A stretch of 64,000 nt of DNA from assembly GCA_029259915.1 (NCBI GenBank), contig JAJDED010000044.1:1-64000 (forward strand), in the 5' to 3' direction. The position numbers and the translations under genes were made by a program. This document shows positions 27,101 through 35,598 of this stretch, in pieces. Source of the DNA: Planctomycetota bacterium (GTDB taxonomy: Bacteria > Planctomycetota > Planctomycetia > Pirellulales > Lacipirellulaceae). Below the pieces are notes generated by a model. It was not told the DNA's origin. It searched no databases and was given only the letters and a program-made list of their open reading frames with translations. Positions within the stretch are counted from its first letter, which is position 1, and each line of letters starts with the position of its first letter.

Positions 27101-27511
27101 TCAAGGCGGCACTCCCAAGGGCCCGGCACGTGTCAGGTGCAGAGCGCCACTCCAGTCTGCGAGCCATGACTTGGCGACCGGTTTACACAGATATTGAGCA
27201 GCTTGCAGCAGCATGGCGCGCTGTTCGCACTCGAATTGGTATGTGTCGTCGACAATGAAAACCGCGGAGTCGGCTTGCGCTGAACGCAACATGCCCAGCA
27301 GGTCGAACCCCGACATGTCCGGCAGCTTCGTACTGACGATCCACAAATCGATGCCCAGCAAACGGCCCGTTCTTAAAGCAGCATGGCCCGTTCGCGTGAA
27401 GCTTAGGTCTATTCCTGCCGACGTTGCCAACCCGAGCAGACAGTCGTAGTCTTCGTACTGCGGATCGACAATCTGCACGCGGGATGCCTTCATGTTCTGT
27501 TGAGTTGTCAT
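27101..27511 (-). CDS. Degenerate response-regulator receiver protein
   Basis: The 136-residue protein is a single receiver-like domain. The phosphoacceptor position, normally Asp in a DLVLLDxxLPDMSG pattern, is Ser60 in DLWIVSTKLPDMSGFD. Of the acidic pair at the N-terminus only Asp16 remains (VDP). The conserved Lys-Pro near the end is kept (CKP, Lys110). It probably cannot be phosphorylated in the normal way and may be a constitutive binding partner. I start at the ATG at 27511; the frame reaches 27550 but would then overlap the next gene. Confidence 0.75.
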   Translation of the reverse strand: MTTQQNMKASRVQIVDPQYEDYDCLLGLATSAGIDLSFTRTGHAALRTGRLLGIDLWIVSTKLPDMSGFDLLGMLRSAQADSAVFIVDDTYQFECEQRAMLLQAAQYLCKPVAKSWLADWSGALHLTRAGPLGVPP

Positions 27512-27543
27512 CGTGTGCTCCTCGCAACAAAGACCCAATTGGT

Positions 27544-27753
27544 TTAACACCGGTGACGCCGACGGCGGAACATGCCGTTAGGACCCGTGCGGCCGTGGTT
27601 TGGCCTGCGTTTGGCTTTGCTTCGCTGCGAACCACGGCGTGCGGCAGTGTGACTCGACACCGGCATGCAATCTCGATGGAGCTGATAATCAGGAGTCGGC
27701 AATTCCGATTCGTCAGACCATTCGTCGAGATGCGGACTAGAAAAAGTAACCAT
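27544..27753 (-). CDS. Small basic protein, 69 aa
   Basis: The ATG at 27753 has a strong ribosome site (GGAGGA, 7 nt spacing). The N-terminal half is acidic (PHLDEWSDESELPTPDY) and the C-terminal half is rich in Arg, Lys, Gly and His, ending FRRRRHRC. This two-part layout could suit a nucleic-acid-binding or a partner-binding protein, but no domain is recognised. It ends 32 nt before the receiver-like gene starts. Confidence 0.55.
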   Translation of the reverse strand: MVTFSSPHLDEWSDESELPTPDYQLHRDCMPVSSHTAARRGSQRSKAKRRPNHGRTGPNGMFRRRRHRC

Positions 27754-28081
27754 CGCGATTTCCTCCGGGCTAAGTGCATTTCCCAAATCCCCCTCCCCGG
27801 TCCGCCGGGGAGGGGCAAGGGGAGGGGTCTTCAGAAATCTGGAAAGACTTCAATGAAAAACAGTTGCTCATTGCCAAACGCAGTTAGCGTGCCAAAGAGA
27901 TAGCAATGCCGGGATACGTCGTTGTTAAGTGCAGACGCAGTCCGGCTTTGAAAATTCCCGGACAACAGAAAGTGCGTAGATAGCCCGTTGAAGGCCCTGG
28001 TCGTCCATGACCAGCATTGAGGTAATTCACTTCAAGAGGTGAAGTGCTCCGCTTCAGCAACGGACCCCTGGAGAACGCCGT
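27754..28081. other. Intergenic region with two hairpins, no gene seen
   Basis: This 328-nt gap between the sigma-54 activator and the small basic protein contains a GC-rich hairpin (CCCTCCCCGG/CCGGGGAGGG, 27791-27800 with 27805-27814) and a 7-bp hairpin at 28028-28046 just downstream of the activator gene. No convincing ORF or tRNA is present. Confidence 0.6.
28028..28046 (-). terminator. Possible terminator hairpin of the sigma-54 activator
   Basis: CACTTCA (28028-28034) and TGAAGTG (28040-28046) pair around a 5-nt loop, 36 nt beyond the stop codon. No U run follows, so this is weak. Confidence 0.35.
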
Positions 28082-29164
28082 TTATAGTTGGTCGAATTTT
28101 TTCAGACGTCGACGCAACACGCTGCGGTCCATGCCAAGCAGTCGGGCAGCTTCCGATTGGTTGTTGTGCGTGAATGCCATGGTTTTTTCCAGATGCCATT
28201 GCTGCATCGCTTCCATCGTCAGCCACCTGTCGTTGACAAGGCCAGGATGTTGCAGTGATTGCGGTTTGCTGGTGACAACCTCATGGCTCTCGGGGTTGCA
28301 TGAGAGTGCATCATTGCCCAGTTGGAGGTCGTCTGATTCGATCGTCTCCGCCTCGGCCACCACAGCGGCAAGTTCGAGAACATTCTGCAACTGGCGAACA
28401 TTGCCGGGCCACCCGAAGTTGCGTAGCTGGTGCAAGGCGGCTGGTGCTAGCCGTTTGTGGGGGAGGCCATACTTGATCGACTGTTGGGCCAGCAGGGCAT
28501 TGGCTATGACTTCGATATCTTCCGTCCGCTCGGCCAAGGAAATCGCATGCAGGGTAACCACCGCCAAACGATAAAAAAGGTCCTCGCGGAAGTTGCCACG
28601 CGCGACTTCGTCGCTCAACGCGCGGTTCGTGGCGGCCACAATGCGCACGTCGATGGTGTGTTCTTCATCACTCCCTACGGGCACCACAACACCCTCTTGC
28701 AGAATACGCAGTAGTTTGGGTTGAAGGTCCAAGTTCAATTCGCCGATTTCATCGAGAAAGACCGTCCCACCCTCTGCCATGCGGAAACAACCGACGCGGT
28801 CGCAGTGGGCGCCAGAAAATGCGCCTTGGACGTGGCCAAACATGTGGCTCTCAAAAAGCTGGCCTACAACGGCAGCGGTGTTGATGGCAATAAATGGTTT
28901 ATCGCATCGCGGGCTATTCGCGTGGATGGCACGGGCGATCAGTTCCTTGCCGGTGCCGGTGGAGCCAGTGATGAGCACCGGCAGAGAGGTGGGCGCAAAA
29001 CGCCGAATTTGGTTCTTGATCTGCCGCGCCCAATCGGAAACGCCGACAATAGGTTGGCTTGTTATCCCGGTTGCTTGATGAGGCGGCAGCCCACTTCCCG
29101 AAAAATTTTCCCGCTGTCGTGGTGATACGTCGTGACCTTCCGAGAGCGACGATGAGCCAATCAT
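28082..29164 (-). CDS. Sigma-54-dependent transcriptional activator without receiver domain
   Basis: The 360-residue protein has an AAA+ sigma-54-interaction domain with Walker A GSTGTGKE (about 67-74), GAFSGA (114-119) and Walker B TVFLDE (134-139), and a Fis-type helix-turn-helix at the C-terminus (NNQSEAARLLGMDRSVLRRR). GAFSGA replaces the usual GAFTGA, which contacts sigma-54. There is only a short N-terminal region (about 30 residues) instead of a sensor domain, so control may come through a partner protein. AGGAGG precedes the ATG at 29164. The neighbouring receiver-like protein could be such a partner, but this is inference. Confidence 0.92.
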   Translation of the reverse strand: MIGSSSLSEGHDVSPRQRENFSGSGLPPHQATGITSQPIVGVSDWARQIKNQIRRFAPTSLPVLITGSTGTGKELIARAIHANSPRCDKPFIAINTAAVVGQLFESHMFGHVQGAFSGAHCDRVGCFRMAEGGTVFLDEIGELNLDLQPKLLRILQEGVVVPVGSDEEHTIDVRIVAATNRALSDEVARGNFREDLFYRLAVVTLHAISLAERTEDIEVIANALLAQQSIKYGLPHKRLAPAALHQLRNFGWPGNVRQLQNVLELAAVVAEAETIESDDLQLGNDALSCNPESHEVVTSKPQSLQHPGLVNDRWLTMEAMQQWHLEKTMAFTHNNQSEAARLLGMDRSVLRRRLKKFDQL

Positions 29165-29340
29165 GAGCACCTCCTATGATTGATGTCGACATCCGAAACA
29201 GTGCTGCGATAAGAACTGGAGCGGGTCAAGCTCGCAACCATTGTAGCAAGTTGCAAGCACAATCCGTCAAAAACGCATGAGATTTCGGCTTCTTTTTAGA
29301 GAGTTGACTGGCGGTCAAGCAATCATTTTGATCAGGCGGT

Positions 29341-31332
29341 TTACAGTTTGTCCAACCCATCAAACCAGCGGGCGATACTTTCACGCGCCAGACCATCAAG
29401 CTCCGTGTCTTCGTGAACCGCTGCGGGAAGTTGCAGCCAGCTTGTGGGATAACCTGCTTCACGCAACTGCTCGATGTTTTTGTGAATCAATGGAGCGAAC
29501 GACGACCCGGGCGATTCGATCACTAACACCGCCAACCGGTTGCCGGGAAGATTGGCCGGCAGTTTCAATGCGCGTGGCAGGGGGGCGTCGATGCTGATCA
29601 CGCCGCCGATTTTGTTTTTGCGTCGCAGTGCCAAGGCAAATGCCAATTGCCCCGCCTTGCCGCGACCCGCCACGGCACTCCGCCGTGGATCGATCCGCAT
29701 GCGCTGCCGCGCGGTGCGCAAAAGCGTTTCCAAATACTCGAGATCGTCCGCAGAAAAACCAGCTTCGCTTTGCGGATGGGCAATCAGAAGCGTCACACCG
29801 TCGCGTCGACGGATTGTCTGCCACGCGTCGGCCAATTGCTGCGCCTCCTCCGATCCCTGCTCCGCAAGCCACAATAACAATCCCGCGCGGCGATCTTTTT
29901 CGTCAAAGGCAGACAAAAACCAAACTTCTGCCGAAAACTCAGGAAGTTTTAGCGGCACGAGTTCAGCCGGATGTTGATCGGTAGGTTGCGAATCCTCGAC
30001 GTGAAACGCCCGTGGCAGAAACTCCCGCAGCAAGATCTCTTCAGGCAACGCGCCAAGCTTGACCGTCCTTGAAATCTTTCGTTTTTCACGACGAACGACA
30101 AACTTGGCCGTCGAGTTCGGCTGAAAAGATTCCATTGCCTCGAAAGCATCGCCGAGGCTATGAACTTCGGTTTCTCCAATTTTTTTGAGAACATCTCCCG
30201 ACCGAACGCCCGCTTTCGCAGCGGGGGAATCGGGCCACACGCTACGCACAGTGACACCTTTCTCTTCTCCGCGCGACGCATCACGCATTGGCAACAGGCC
30301 CAAAAACGCATGGCGATACGCGCCTAGTTCGCCTGCCAAAGTGATCTGCGATTCGATTTCCTGCTCGCCGCGACGAATGCGCACCGCCACACGGTCCCCC
30401 GCATAAAGAGGTTTCACTTGAAATCGCAATTGTGCTTGTGTGCCGACCGCATGGCCGTCGACGGCAACAATCACATCGCCAGGTTGCCAACCGGCCGTTG
30501 CCGCTGGCGAGCCGGGCCAAACCGAGGTGATTCGTGGCGACTGCAAATGCGCATTGCCTTGTTTCAGCCCAACGCCCAACTTTCCCGGCAAAAGATCTTC
30601 GCCCTGCCGCCAGCGTTGTAGCACGCCAAGCACATGCTCCAGCGGCACAGCAAACCCAATGCCGGAGTCGTAGAACTCCGTTCCAGCCAGTTCATTCTGT
30701 TCGCCACCCGCAGATTGCTGCGGAGCCATCGGCACCAGCACGCCTAACACGCGACCGTGTAAATCAATCAGCGGCCCGCCGTAATTGGCTACCGACACGC
30801 TCGCATCAGTTTGAATCACTCTGCCGAACATGCGATTCAGTGCGCTGACAATCCCCACAGAAACACCCACTCGGTCCGCCTGAAAAGTTCGCCCCAAGGC
30901 AATGGCCCACTGCCCGACGTGTATTTCCCCAGTCGGGACTGTCTCCGGCACCGTCAACGGGACATCAGAATCGACTTTCAACAACACCAGCATGCGATTC
31001 TTATCGCGCGCCACCAACTTCGCAGGGACTTGTTTGCCGGAAGGAGTTTGAACCAGGATCGACGTTGGTTGTTGCGCGAAATTGAACGCACTGGAAACAA
31101 TGTACCCATCAGCGCTGATAATCAAGCCCGTGGTGGGCCCTTGCGCAATGACCGTTTTCCCCACGCGGTCCAATCCACCCACGGTACGAATCTGAACGAC
31201 CGATGTTGCCGCCCGCTCAACTGCCGCTTGGAACGCTTGCTCTTCGAGCAAACCCAAGTCTGCACGCTCGGCGTTCGCAATAGAAAAACATCCGAGCGCG
31301 ATAATCAGAAAAAACACTACTCGAAACCTCAT
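29341..31332 (-). CDS. HtrA-like pseudoprotease with two PDZ domains and hydrolase-like tail
   Basis: The product is a secreted protein of 663 residues with a signal peptide (1-21). A trypsin-like fold (about 35-235) aligns with HtrA, but all three catalytic positions are changed: the His is Phe83 (DGYIVSSAFNF), the Asp is Met114 and the Ser is Tyr184 (ANYGGPLID). Two PDZ-like regions follow (about 245-330 and 340-420). The C-terminal part (about 440-663) resembles an alpha/beta hydrolase, yet its nucleophile elbow reads AVAGRGKAG, without Ser. So this is probably a binding or scaffold protein. It overlaps the previous gene by ATGA and is the last gene of the operon. Confidence 0.82.
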   Translation of the reverse strand: MRFRVVFFLIIALGCFSIANAERADLGLLEEQAFQAAVERAATSVVQIRTVGGLDRVGKTVIAQGPTTGLIISADGYIVSSAFNFAQQPTSILVQTPSGKQVPAKLVARDKNRMLVLLKVDSDVPLTVPETVPTGEIHVGQWAIALGRTFQADRVGVSVGIVSALNRMFGRVIQTDASVSVANYGGPLIDLHGRVLGVLVPMAPQQSAGGEQNELAGTEFYDSGIGFAVPLEHVLGVLQRWRQGEDLLPGKLGVGLKQGNAHLQSPRITSVWPGSPAATAGWQPGDVIVAVDGHAVGTQAQLRFQVKPLYAGDRVAVRIRRGEQEIESQITLAGELGAYRHAFLGLLPMRDASRGEEKGVTVRSVWPDSPAAKAGVRSGDVLKKIGETEVHSLGDAFEAMESFQPNSTAKFVVRREKRKISRTVKLGALPEEILLREFLPRAFHVEDSQPTDQHPAELVPLKLPEFSAEVWFLSAFDEKDRRAGLLLWLAEQGSEEAQQLADAWQTIRRRDGVTLLIAHPQSEAGFSADDLEYLETLLRTARQRMRIDPRRSAVAGRGKAGQLAFALALRRKNKIGGVISIDAPLPRALKLPANLPGNRLAVLVIESPGSSFAPLIHKNIEQLREAGYPTSWLQLPAAVHEDTELDGLARESIARWFDGLDKL

Positions 31333-32438
31333 GGACCTGTACCAGCCTCTCCCTCATCATCCACGACTGCTTGAACCTCTTCCGCTTGAAGATGAAATTC
31401 CAGCAGTGCCCCGTCACGTAAAATTGACAAGCTGACGAGCTCATCAAATTCGCGGAAACCAAACGCGCGGTGGAACGCTTTGCACGATGCGATCGGTTCC
31501 CGATCGACAAACACAATTAAGTCGTCCGTGCGCAGTCCCGCACGATCTGCTGGCGAGTCGGGTCGCACCGAATCAATATAGGGCGGTGTGCGCGGCAAAA
31601 CGTCCGGCACCAACTGGAAACCGAGCGACTCGGCGGAGAGCGATTCTTCTGCGGCCACTCGTTCGCCGACCACTTGCTGCAGTTCCTTTCCTGCCTTGAT
31701 GTCGTCGACCACTTGTGCAAGGTCCTTGGCTGGCAAAGCATAGTTCAGCCACGTGCCCGTCATTCGGCTTCGCAATTCTTTTCCCAAAACGCCCACAAGC
31801 CGTCCCTGCCAATCGACCAACGCCCCTCCCGCAGCACCCGGGTTGTTGGCAACCACGTCCAAAATATAAACGCTGTCTCGATAACGCGAGCGCTCAGAAC
31901 CTCGCCGAGCATCCAAAGGTGCCTCGGCAGTCACCACTCCCTGCAACACGCTCACCGGTTCCTCGCCGGTGGCAATGCCATAGAGATTGCTCAAAGCAAG
32001 TACCCGCTGTCCCACTTCCACCTCAACGGCCTCTTGAAGATCGAAATAGTTAAGCGACTGCTCTTCAACCGCCAAATGCAGAACGGCCAATTCTCGCGCC
32101 GGGTCGCTGCCCAAAAGCTCTGCCTGCCACTTGCGTCCATCATCGAGAATCACTGTCAGGTCGTCGGTATCCAGTACATAGCTCAGCGCGGTCAGTACAT
32201 CGCCCGAGGGCGAAATCAAGATGCCCGTTTGATACGCCTCCATCCCACGGAGCCCGCCCGCACCATAGATTTTTACAACCTTTGCCTGTGCCTCACGAAT
32301 CGTTTGCTGTAAGTTCGCGCCCCAAGTAGCATTCGCTGCCAGGAAAGTAAAGAGCACGCAACTGGCGATATGAAAACGAACACAGTGCGCCAGCATTCGA
32401 CGGTTGCAACGTAACAACTTGTAAATCTCGCAAATCAT
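31329..32438 (-). CDS. HtrA-like pseudoprotease with one PDZ domain
   Basis: This protein of 369 residues has a signal-like N-terminus (hydrophobic at about 25-37). The trypsin-like domain (about 45-240) has the Walker-like loops of HtrA, but the catalytic triad is lost: His is Ser86 (DVLTALSYV), Asp is Glu116 (DPARELAVL) and Ser is Ala203 (NPGAAGGALVD). A PDZ-like domain (about 270-355) ends the protein. The start at 32438 overlaps the preceding stop codon as ATGA; an internal ATG at 32396 is an alternative. It probably binds substrate or a partner rather than cutting it. Confidence 0.82.
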   Translation of the reverse strand: MICEIYKLLRCNRRMLAHCVRFHIASCVLFTFLAANATWGANLQQTIREAQAKVVKIYGAGGLRGMEAYQTGILISPSGDVLTALSYVLDTDDLTVILDDGRKWQAELLGSDPARELAVLHLAVEEQSLNYFDLQEAVEVEVGQRVLALSNLYGIATGEEPVSVLQGVVTAEAPLDARRGSERSRYRDSVYILDVVANNPGAAGGALVDWQGRLVGVLGKELRSRMTGTWLNYALPAKDLAQVVDDIKAGKELQQVVGERVAAEESLSAESLGFQLVPDVLPRTPPYIDSVRPDSPADRAGLRTDDLIVFVDREPIASCKAFHRAFGFREFDELVSLSILRDGALLEFHLQAEEVQAVVDDEGEAGTGP

Positions 32439-34186
32439 TCAAACTTCCACTGATCGACTTGCCACTCGGCAAAGAGTTGGTCGCCATGAAACACGTGCCA
32501 ATGCCGCGGCAAACGCCGACCGTCCAGGTCGCCATAGTCAGAAAAACGCAAGCTGCAAGGGTCCACCGCGTCGCCAGAAAACAGGTCGATACCGACAAGG
32601 TCTCCCGTGGTGGGAGAAAAGAGGAACCGAGTTTCCATTCCTCCGTAAGTACCAACCAAACACTCGACCGGCTCTTCGCCAGAACCCAAGGGCAACTGTC
32701 CCAAATAAACCACTTCGCCAAACTGACGCAAACCCTTGTCCAAAAATCGCTGCCAAAGATGCAACGTCAACAGCAAGCCTCCCGACCCCGGCGGGCTGAG
32801 CTGCGCAGCCAAGTCGCCGCGGAAAGTCGCTCCCGACTGACCGTATGGGAGTCGTATTGACGCTTCTTGGTCGGACAGTTCAATCGTGAATTCCCTTTCA
32901 TCGGTTAATCGCCCTTGGATATTCCAGTTGGGTCCGACATCTTCCAGCGCATGAATGGCCCGATATCGATTCCAAATTTCCTGCTGATGTTGCCGATTGT
33001 ACCAGTAGTTGGCATACCCGCGCCGATGTGTGAACCGTTCGGCAACTGCCTTCGGCAATTTTGGTTTTTTACTGATCGCTGGTGCGAGTTTGGGAACTGG
33101 CTTCGGCTTCTCTTCGCCCTTGGGCTGGGGCAACTCGCCGGGCGAAGGCTCGGAAGGATGCTCCGCTTCTCGCTGAATAAGATCCACCAACTGCGATTCG
33201 TCGTGGAGCCCCATCAACCGCACCGATGTGTCGAAAGTTTCGCCATCCCGGCGATAAGTGAGCGAAACAATCCAGTCGCGCGGATAAACGCCCAAGGCGT
33301 TCTTCAAGGCATTGGTACTCGTGATCCTCCGATCCGCAAAGCGAACCACCTCGTCGCCATACCGCAATCCGCGGCGGAAGGCATCGCACGTTTCCAGGAT
33401 ATCGTCCACCAACACCCGCCCGTCCTCGGAAGTAGAAACAATCGCTCCCAGCGAAGCATGATCGACGATACGCCCACTCTTCAAGTGCGATAGAAACCGT
33501 TTGATCTGATTAATCGAAATCGCGTAGCCAACGCCCACATTCACTCGCCCCCGCTTTTCAAACGAGCCACGCCCATTGATCCCAATGAGTTTACCCTGAG
33601 CATCAAACAGGGGGCCTCCCGAGTTGCCGGGATTGATCGCTGCATCGGTCTGAATGGACTCGGAATACTCGAGCAGTGTTCCCGCCGGATATTGGTAGCG
33701 ACGCACTCCCGAAACTATGCCGTAGCTAATCGAAGGTTGAAAATCATCGGCCAACAAAAACGGATTCCCCGCGACGAAAACCCAATCGCCAACCGCCACA
33801 GTCTCGCTATCGCCTAACTCGGCGTGTGGAAAATCGTCTCGGCCCAATAATTGAATCAACCCAACGTCGCCCACGGGATCGATGCCGACGATCACGGCGT
33901 CATAAACATTCCCGTCGGGCAACCCACATTTCATGGCTGCACCACAGGGAGCCGTTACGTGAAAATTCGTCAATGCAAAACCGTCGGACGAAATGATAAC
34001 CGCCGATCCGCCCCCTTGTCCCGCAGCATCAAACACGGCAACCGTTGCCGCGGAAGCGCGCTCGATCGTCGCGATCCGCTGCTGCTCGGCCTTCAACACC
34101 TCTTCATTCGGTGTCGATTGGGCATGCGCGCTATTTGCCGTGAAAAGCAAAGCTGAAATGCAAACGGTTTTCAGGATAAACTTCAC
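32435..34186 (-). CDS. Catalytically intact HtrA-family serine protease
   Basis: This secreted protein of 583 residues has a signal peptide (1-22). The trypsin-like domain has the full triad: His76 in ALTNFHV, Asp107 in DPVGDVGLIQL and Ser209 in NPGNSGGPLFD. A PDZ-like region (about 240-330) follows, then a Pro/Lys-rich linker (about 345-375) and a C-terminal domain of about 200 residues that I do not recognise. It is the only one of three tandem HtrA-like proteins that should cut substrates. The ATGA overlap with the NPCBM gene indicates translational coupling. Confidence 0.9.
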   Translation of the reverse strand: MKFILKTVCISALLFTANSAHAQSTPNEEVLKAEQQRIATIERASAATVAVFDAAGQGGGSAVIISSDGFALTNFHVTAPCGAAMKCGLPDGNVYDAVIVGIDPVGDVGLIQLLGRDDFPHAELGDSETVAVGDWVFVAGNPFLLADDFQPSISYGIVSGVRRYQYPAGTLLEYSESIQTDAAINPGNSGGPLFDAQGKLIGINGRGSFEKRGRVNVGVGYAISINQIKRFLSHLKSGRIVDHASLGAIVSTSEDGRVLVDDILETCDAFRRGLRYGDEVVRFADRRITSTNALKNALGVYPRDWIVSLTYRRDGETFDTSVRLMGLHDESQLVDLIQREAEHPSEPSPGELPQPKGEEKPKPVPKLAPAISKKPKLPKAVAERFTHRRGYANYWYNRQHQQEIWNRYRAIHALEDVGPNWNIQGRLTDEREFTIELSDQEASIRLPYGQSGATFRGDLAAQLSPPGSGGLLLTLHLWQRFLDKGLRQFGEVVYLGQLPLGSGEEPVECLVGTYGGMETRFLFSPTTGDLVGIDLFSGDAVDPCSLRFSDYGDLDGRRLPRHWHVFHGDQLFAEWQVDQWKFE

Positions 34187-35454
34187 TTTGTGACCCTCGC
34201 CTCGACCAAGTGGAGCCGATCGCCGTAATCCAGGTTGCCAGCAAAATCGACAAACAGCCGAAGCTTTCGAGCCCCTTCAACATTCACGCTAATCTCAACC
34301 GGTGTGTCGCTCCCTTGAATCTCTCCCTGCCAAAGCATTCGGCCATCGGCCGACACTTCCAACAAGACATGCCCTTGGCTCGCCGTTGCCGGATCGATTC
34401 CCGCAATGGTAATGAACCGCTTCATTCCCGCTGGCAACCGATATTCCAATTGACTCCGACTCCGCAAGGCAAGTCCCTTCGCATAGTTCTTCTTCTCCAA
34501 ACTTGTCGCCAAACTGGTAGCGTGCCACTGGAGAGAAAGTGAGGAACCGGAAAACGATTGATCCTGTCGAGGCAAGCCATACTTGTGGATCAACTGCGCA
34601 GACTTTGGCAAACCAATGCGCGGCGTCCACTCTTGCAGGGTCGGTTGCAAATCGCTGAGGTACACGATCTTGCCTGCGGAAAAGTCTGCTTCGTGCAAAT
34701 TAGCAATCGGCACCTCGAACGTCAAACCGCTAACCGTTGTCAGGCGGAGCATGTCCGATTCAAATATCAACTCGCTTTCGGCGACAGGAAACCGGGCCCC
34801 GCTACGGGTGGTCAGCCAGCAGGGGACTTCCCCAGCACTTTTCATATTTGGGTGGTAATAAGCTAGCGCTGCGATCTTGTTTCGTTTGACAGAAATCGGT
34901 TCGCCATCCCAGCGGAAATCAACTTGATCGCTTGTCACGTCGCCAACGACACCGGTAAGATAGTCCAGCCCAGACGTTGCGTTTTTTTGAATGACCAACA
35001 CATCTCCTGCCAACGGTTTGTCGTCCAACTCACTCCAAAACGCATCCGCTCCACGCGACCGAGGGGAAAACTGCACAAGCCGAATTTTCTGCGTGGCGAT
35101 TTCCACAGGCTTGCTGCCCATCGAATTTGTCAAAGTCGCCAGCCGATCACGAACGGTCAATTCTCCCAGCGGTAGCCGGGTGCCATCCACAAGCTCGACA
35201 AACGAACCCAGTTGCTCTGCATTTGCCTCAGCATCGCTCCAACGCATATTTAACAGTTGGTCGGTTGCAATAGAAACGTCCTGGCCATCTCTTTCGAGCG
35301 TCAATTCACCAGGCTGCCAGCGTACCAAATGGCCTCGCAACTGTTGGCCATCCAGCGCCGTGACCACCGCTTCCGAAGTCTCAGCAAAGACTGGAGTTGC
35401 CATTGTCACTATCAACAACAGATTTGCCATCAACGTTTTGAGTCTATGTTGCAC
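34183..35454 (-). CDS. Secreted NPCBM/NEW2-domain protein
   Basis: The 423-residue protein has a signal peptide (hydrophobic at about 10-24). The first 290 residues are beta-rich with repeated short LxGxL-type strands, and are not recognised. The C-terminal region (about 300-423) resembles the NPCBM/NEW2 beta-sandwich, with SQLEYRLPAGMKRFITIAGID, VLLEVSADG and KLRLFVDFAGNLDYGDRL. Such domains bind carbohydrate-like ligands, so a role in sensing or binding the cell surface is possible. I start at GTG 35454; an ATG at 35430 is possible. It is coupled to the HtrA gene by 4 nt. Confidence 0.72.
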   Translation of the reverse strand: MQHRLKTLMANLLLIVTMATPVFAETSEAVVTALDGQQLRGHLVRWQPGELTLERDGQDVSIATDQLLNMRWSDAEANAEQLGSFVELVDGTRLPLGELTVRDRLATLTNSMGSKPVEIATQKIRLVQFSPRSRGADAFWSELDDKPLAGDVLVIQKNATSGLDYLTGVVGDVTSDQVDFRWDGEPISVKRNKIAALAYYHPNMKSAGEVPCWLTTRSGARFPVAESELIFESDMLRLTTVSGLTFEVPIANLHEADFSAGKIVYLSDLQPTLQEWTPRIGLPKSAQLIHKYGLPRQDQSFSGSSLSLQWHATSLATSLEKKNYAKGLALRSRSQLEYRLPAGMKRFITIAGIDPATASQGHVLLEVSADGRMLWQGEIQGSDTPVEISVNVEGARKLRLFVDFAGNLDYGDRLHLVEARVTK

Positions 35455-35493
35455 CGCTAAAGCCTAGTTCGCTTGAAAACAGTTTTGTTAATT

Positions 35494-35584
35494 GTCACGA
35501 AAAACACGAAAAGTCACAAAAAGAAATAGGAGAATATCAAGTTACTTCTGTTCATTTTTCGTGTCTCTTCGTGTTTTTTGTGGC
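35494..35584. repeat. Phrase-like inverted repeat (CACGAAAAACACGAAA type)
   Basis: The left arm at 35494-35523 (GTCACGAAAAACACGAAAAG onward) pairs imperfectly with 35556-35584 (TTTTCGTGTCTCTTCGTGTT onward). It fills most of the 144-nt gap inside the operon, before the NPCBM gene. Confidence 0.65.
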
Positions 35585-35598
35585 CATCATCCGAGGAG

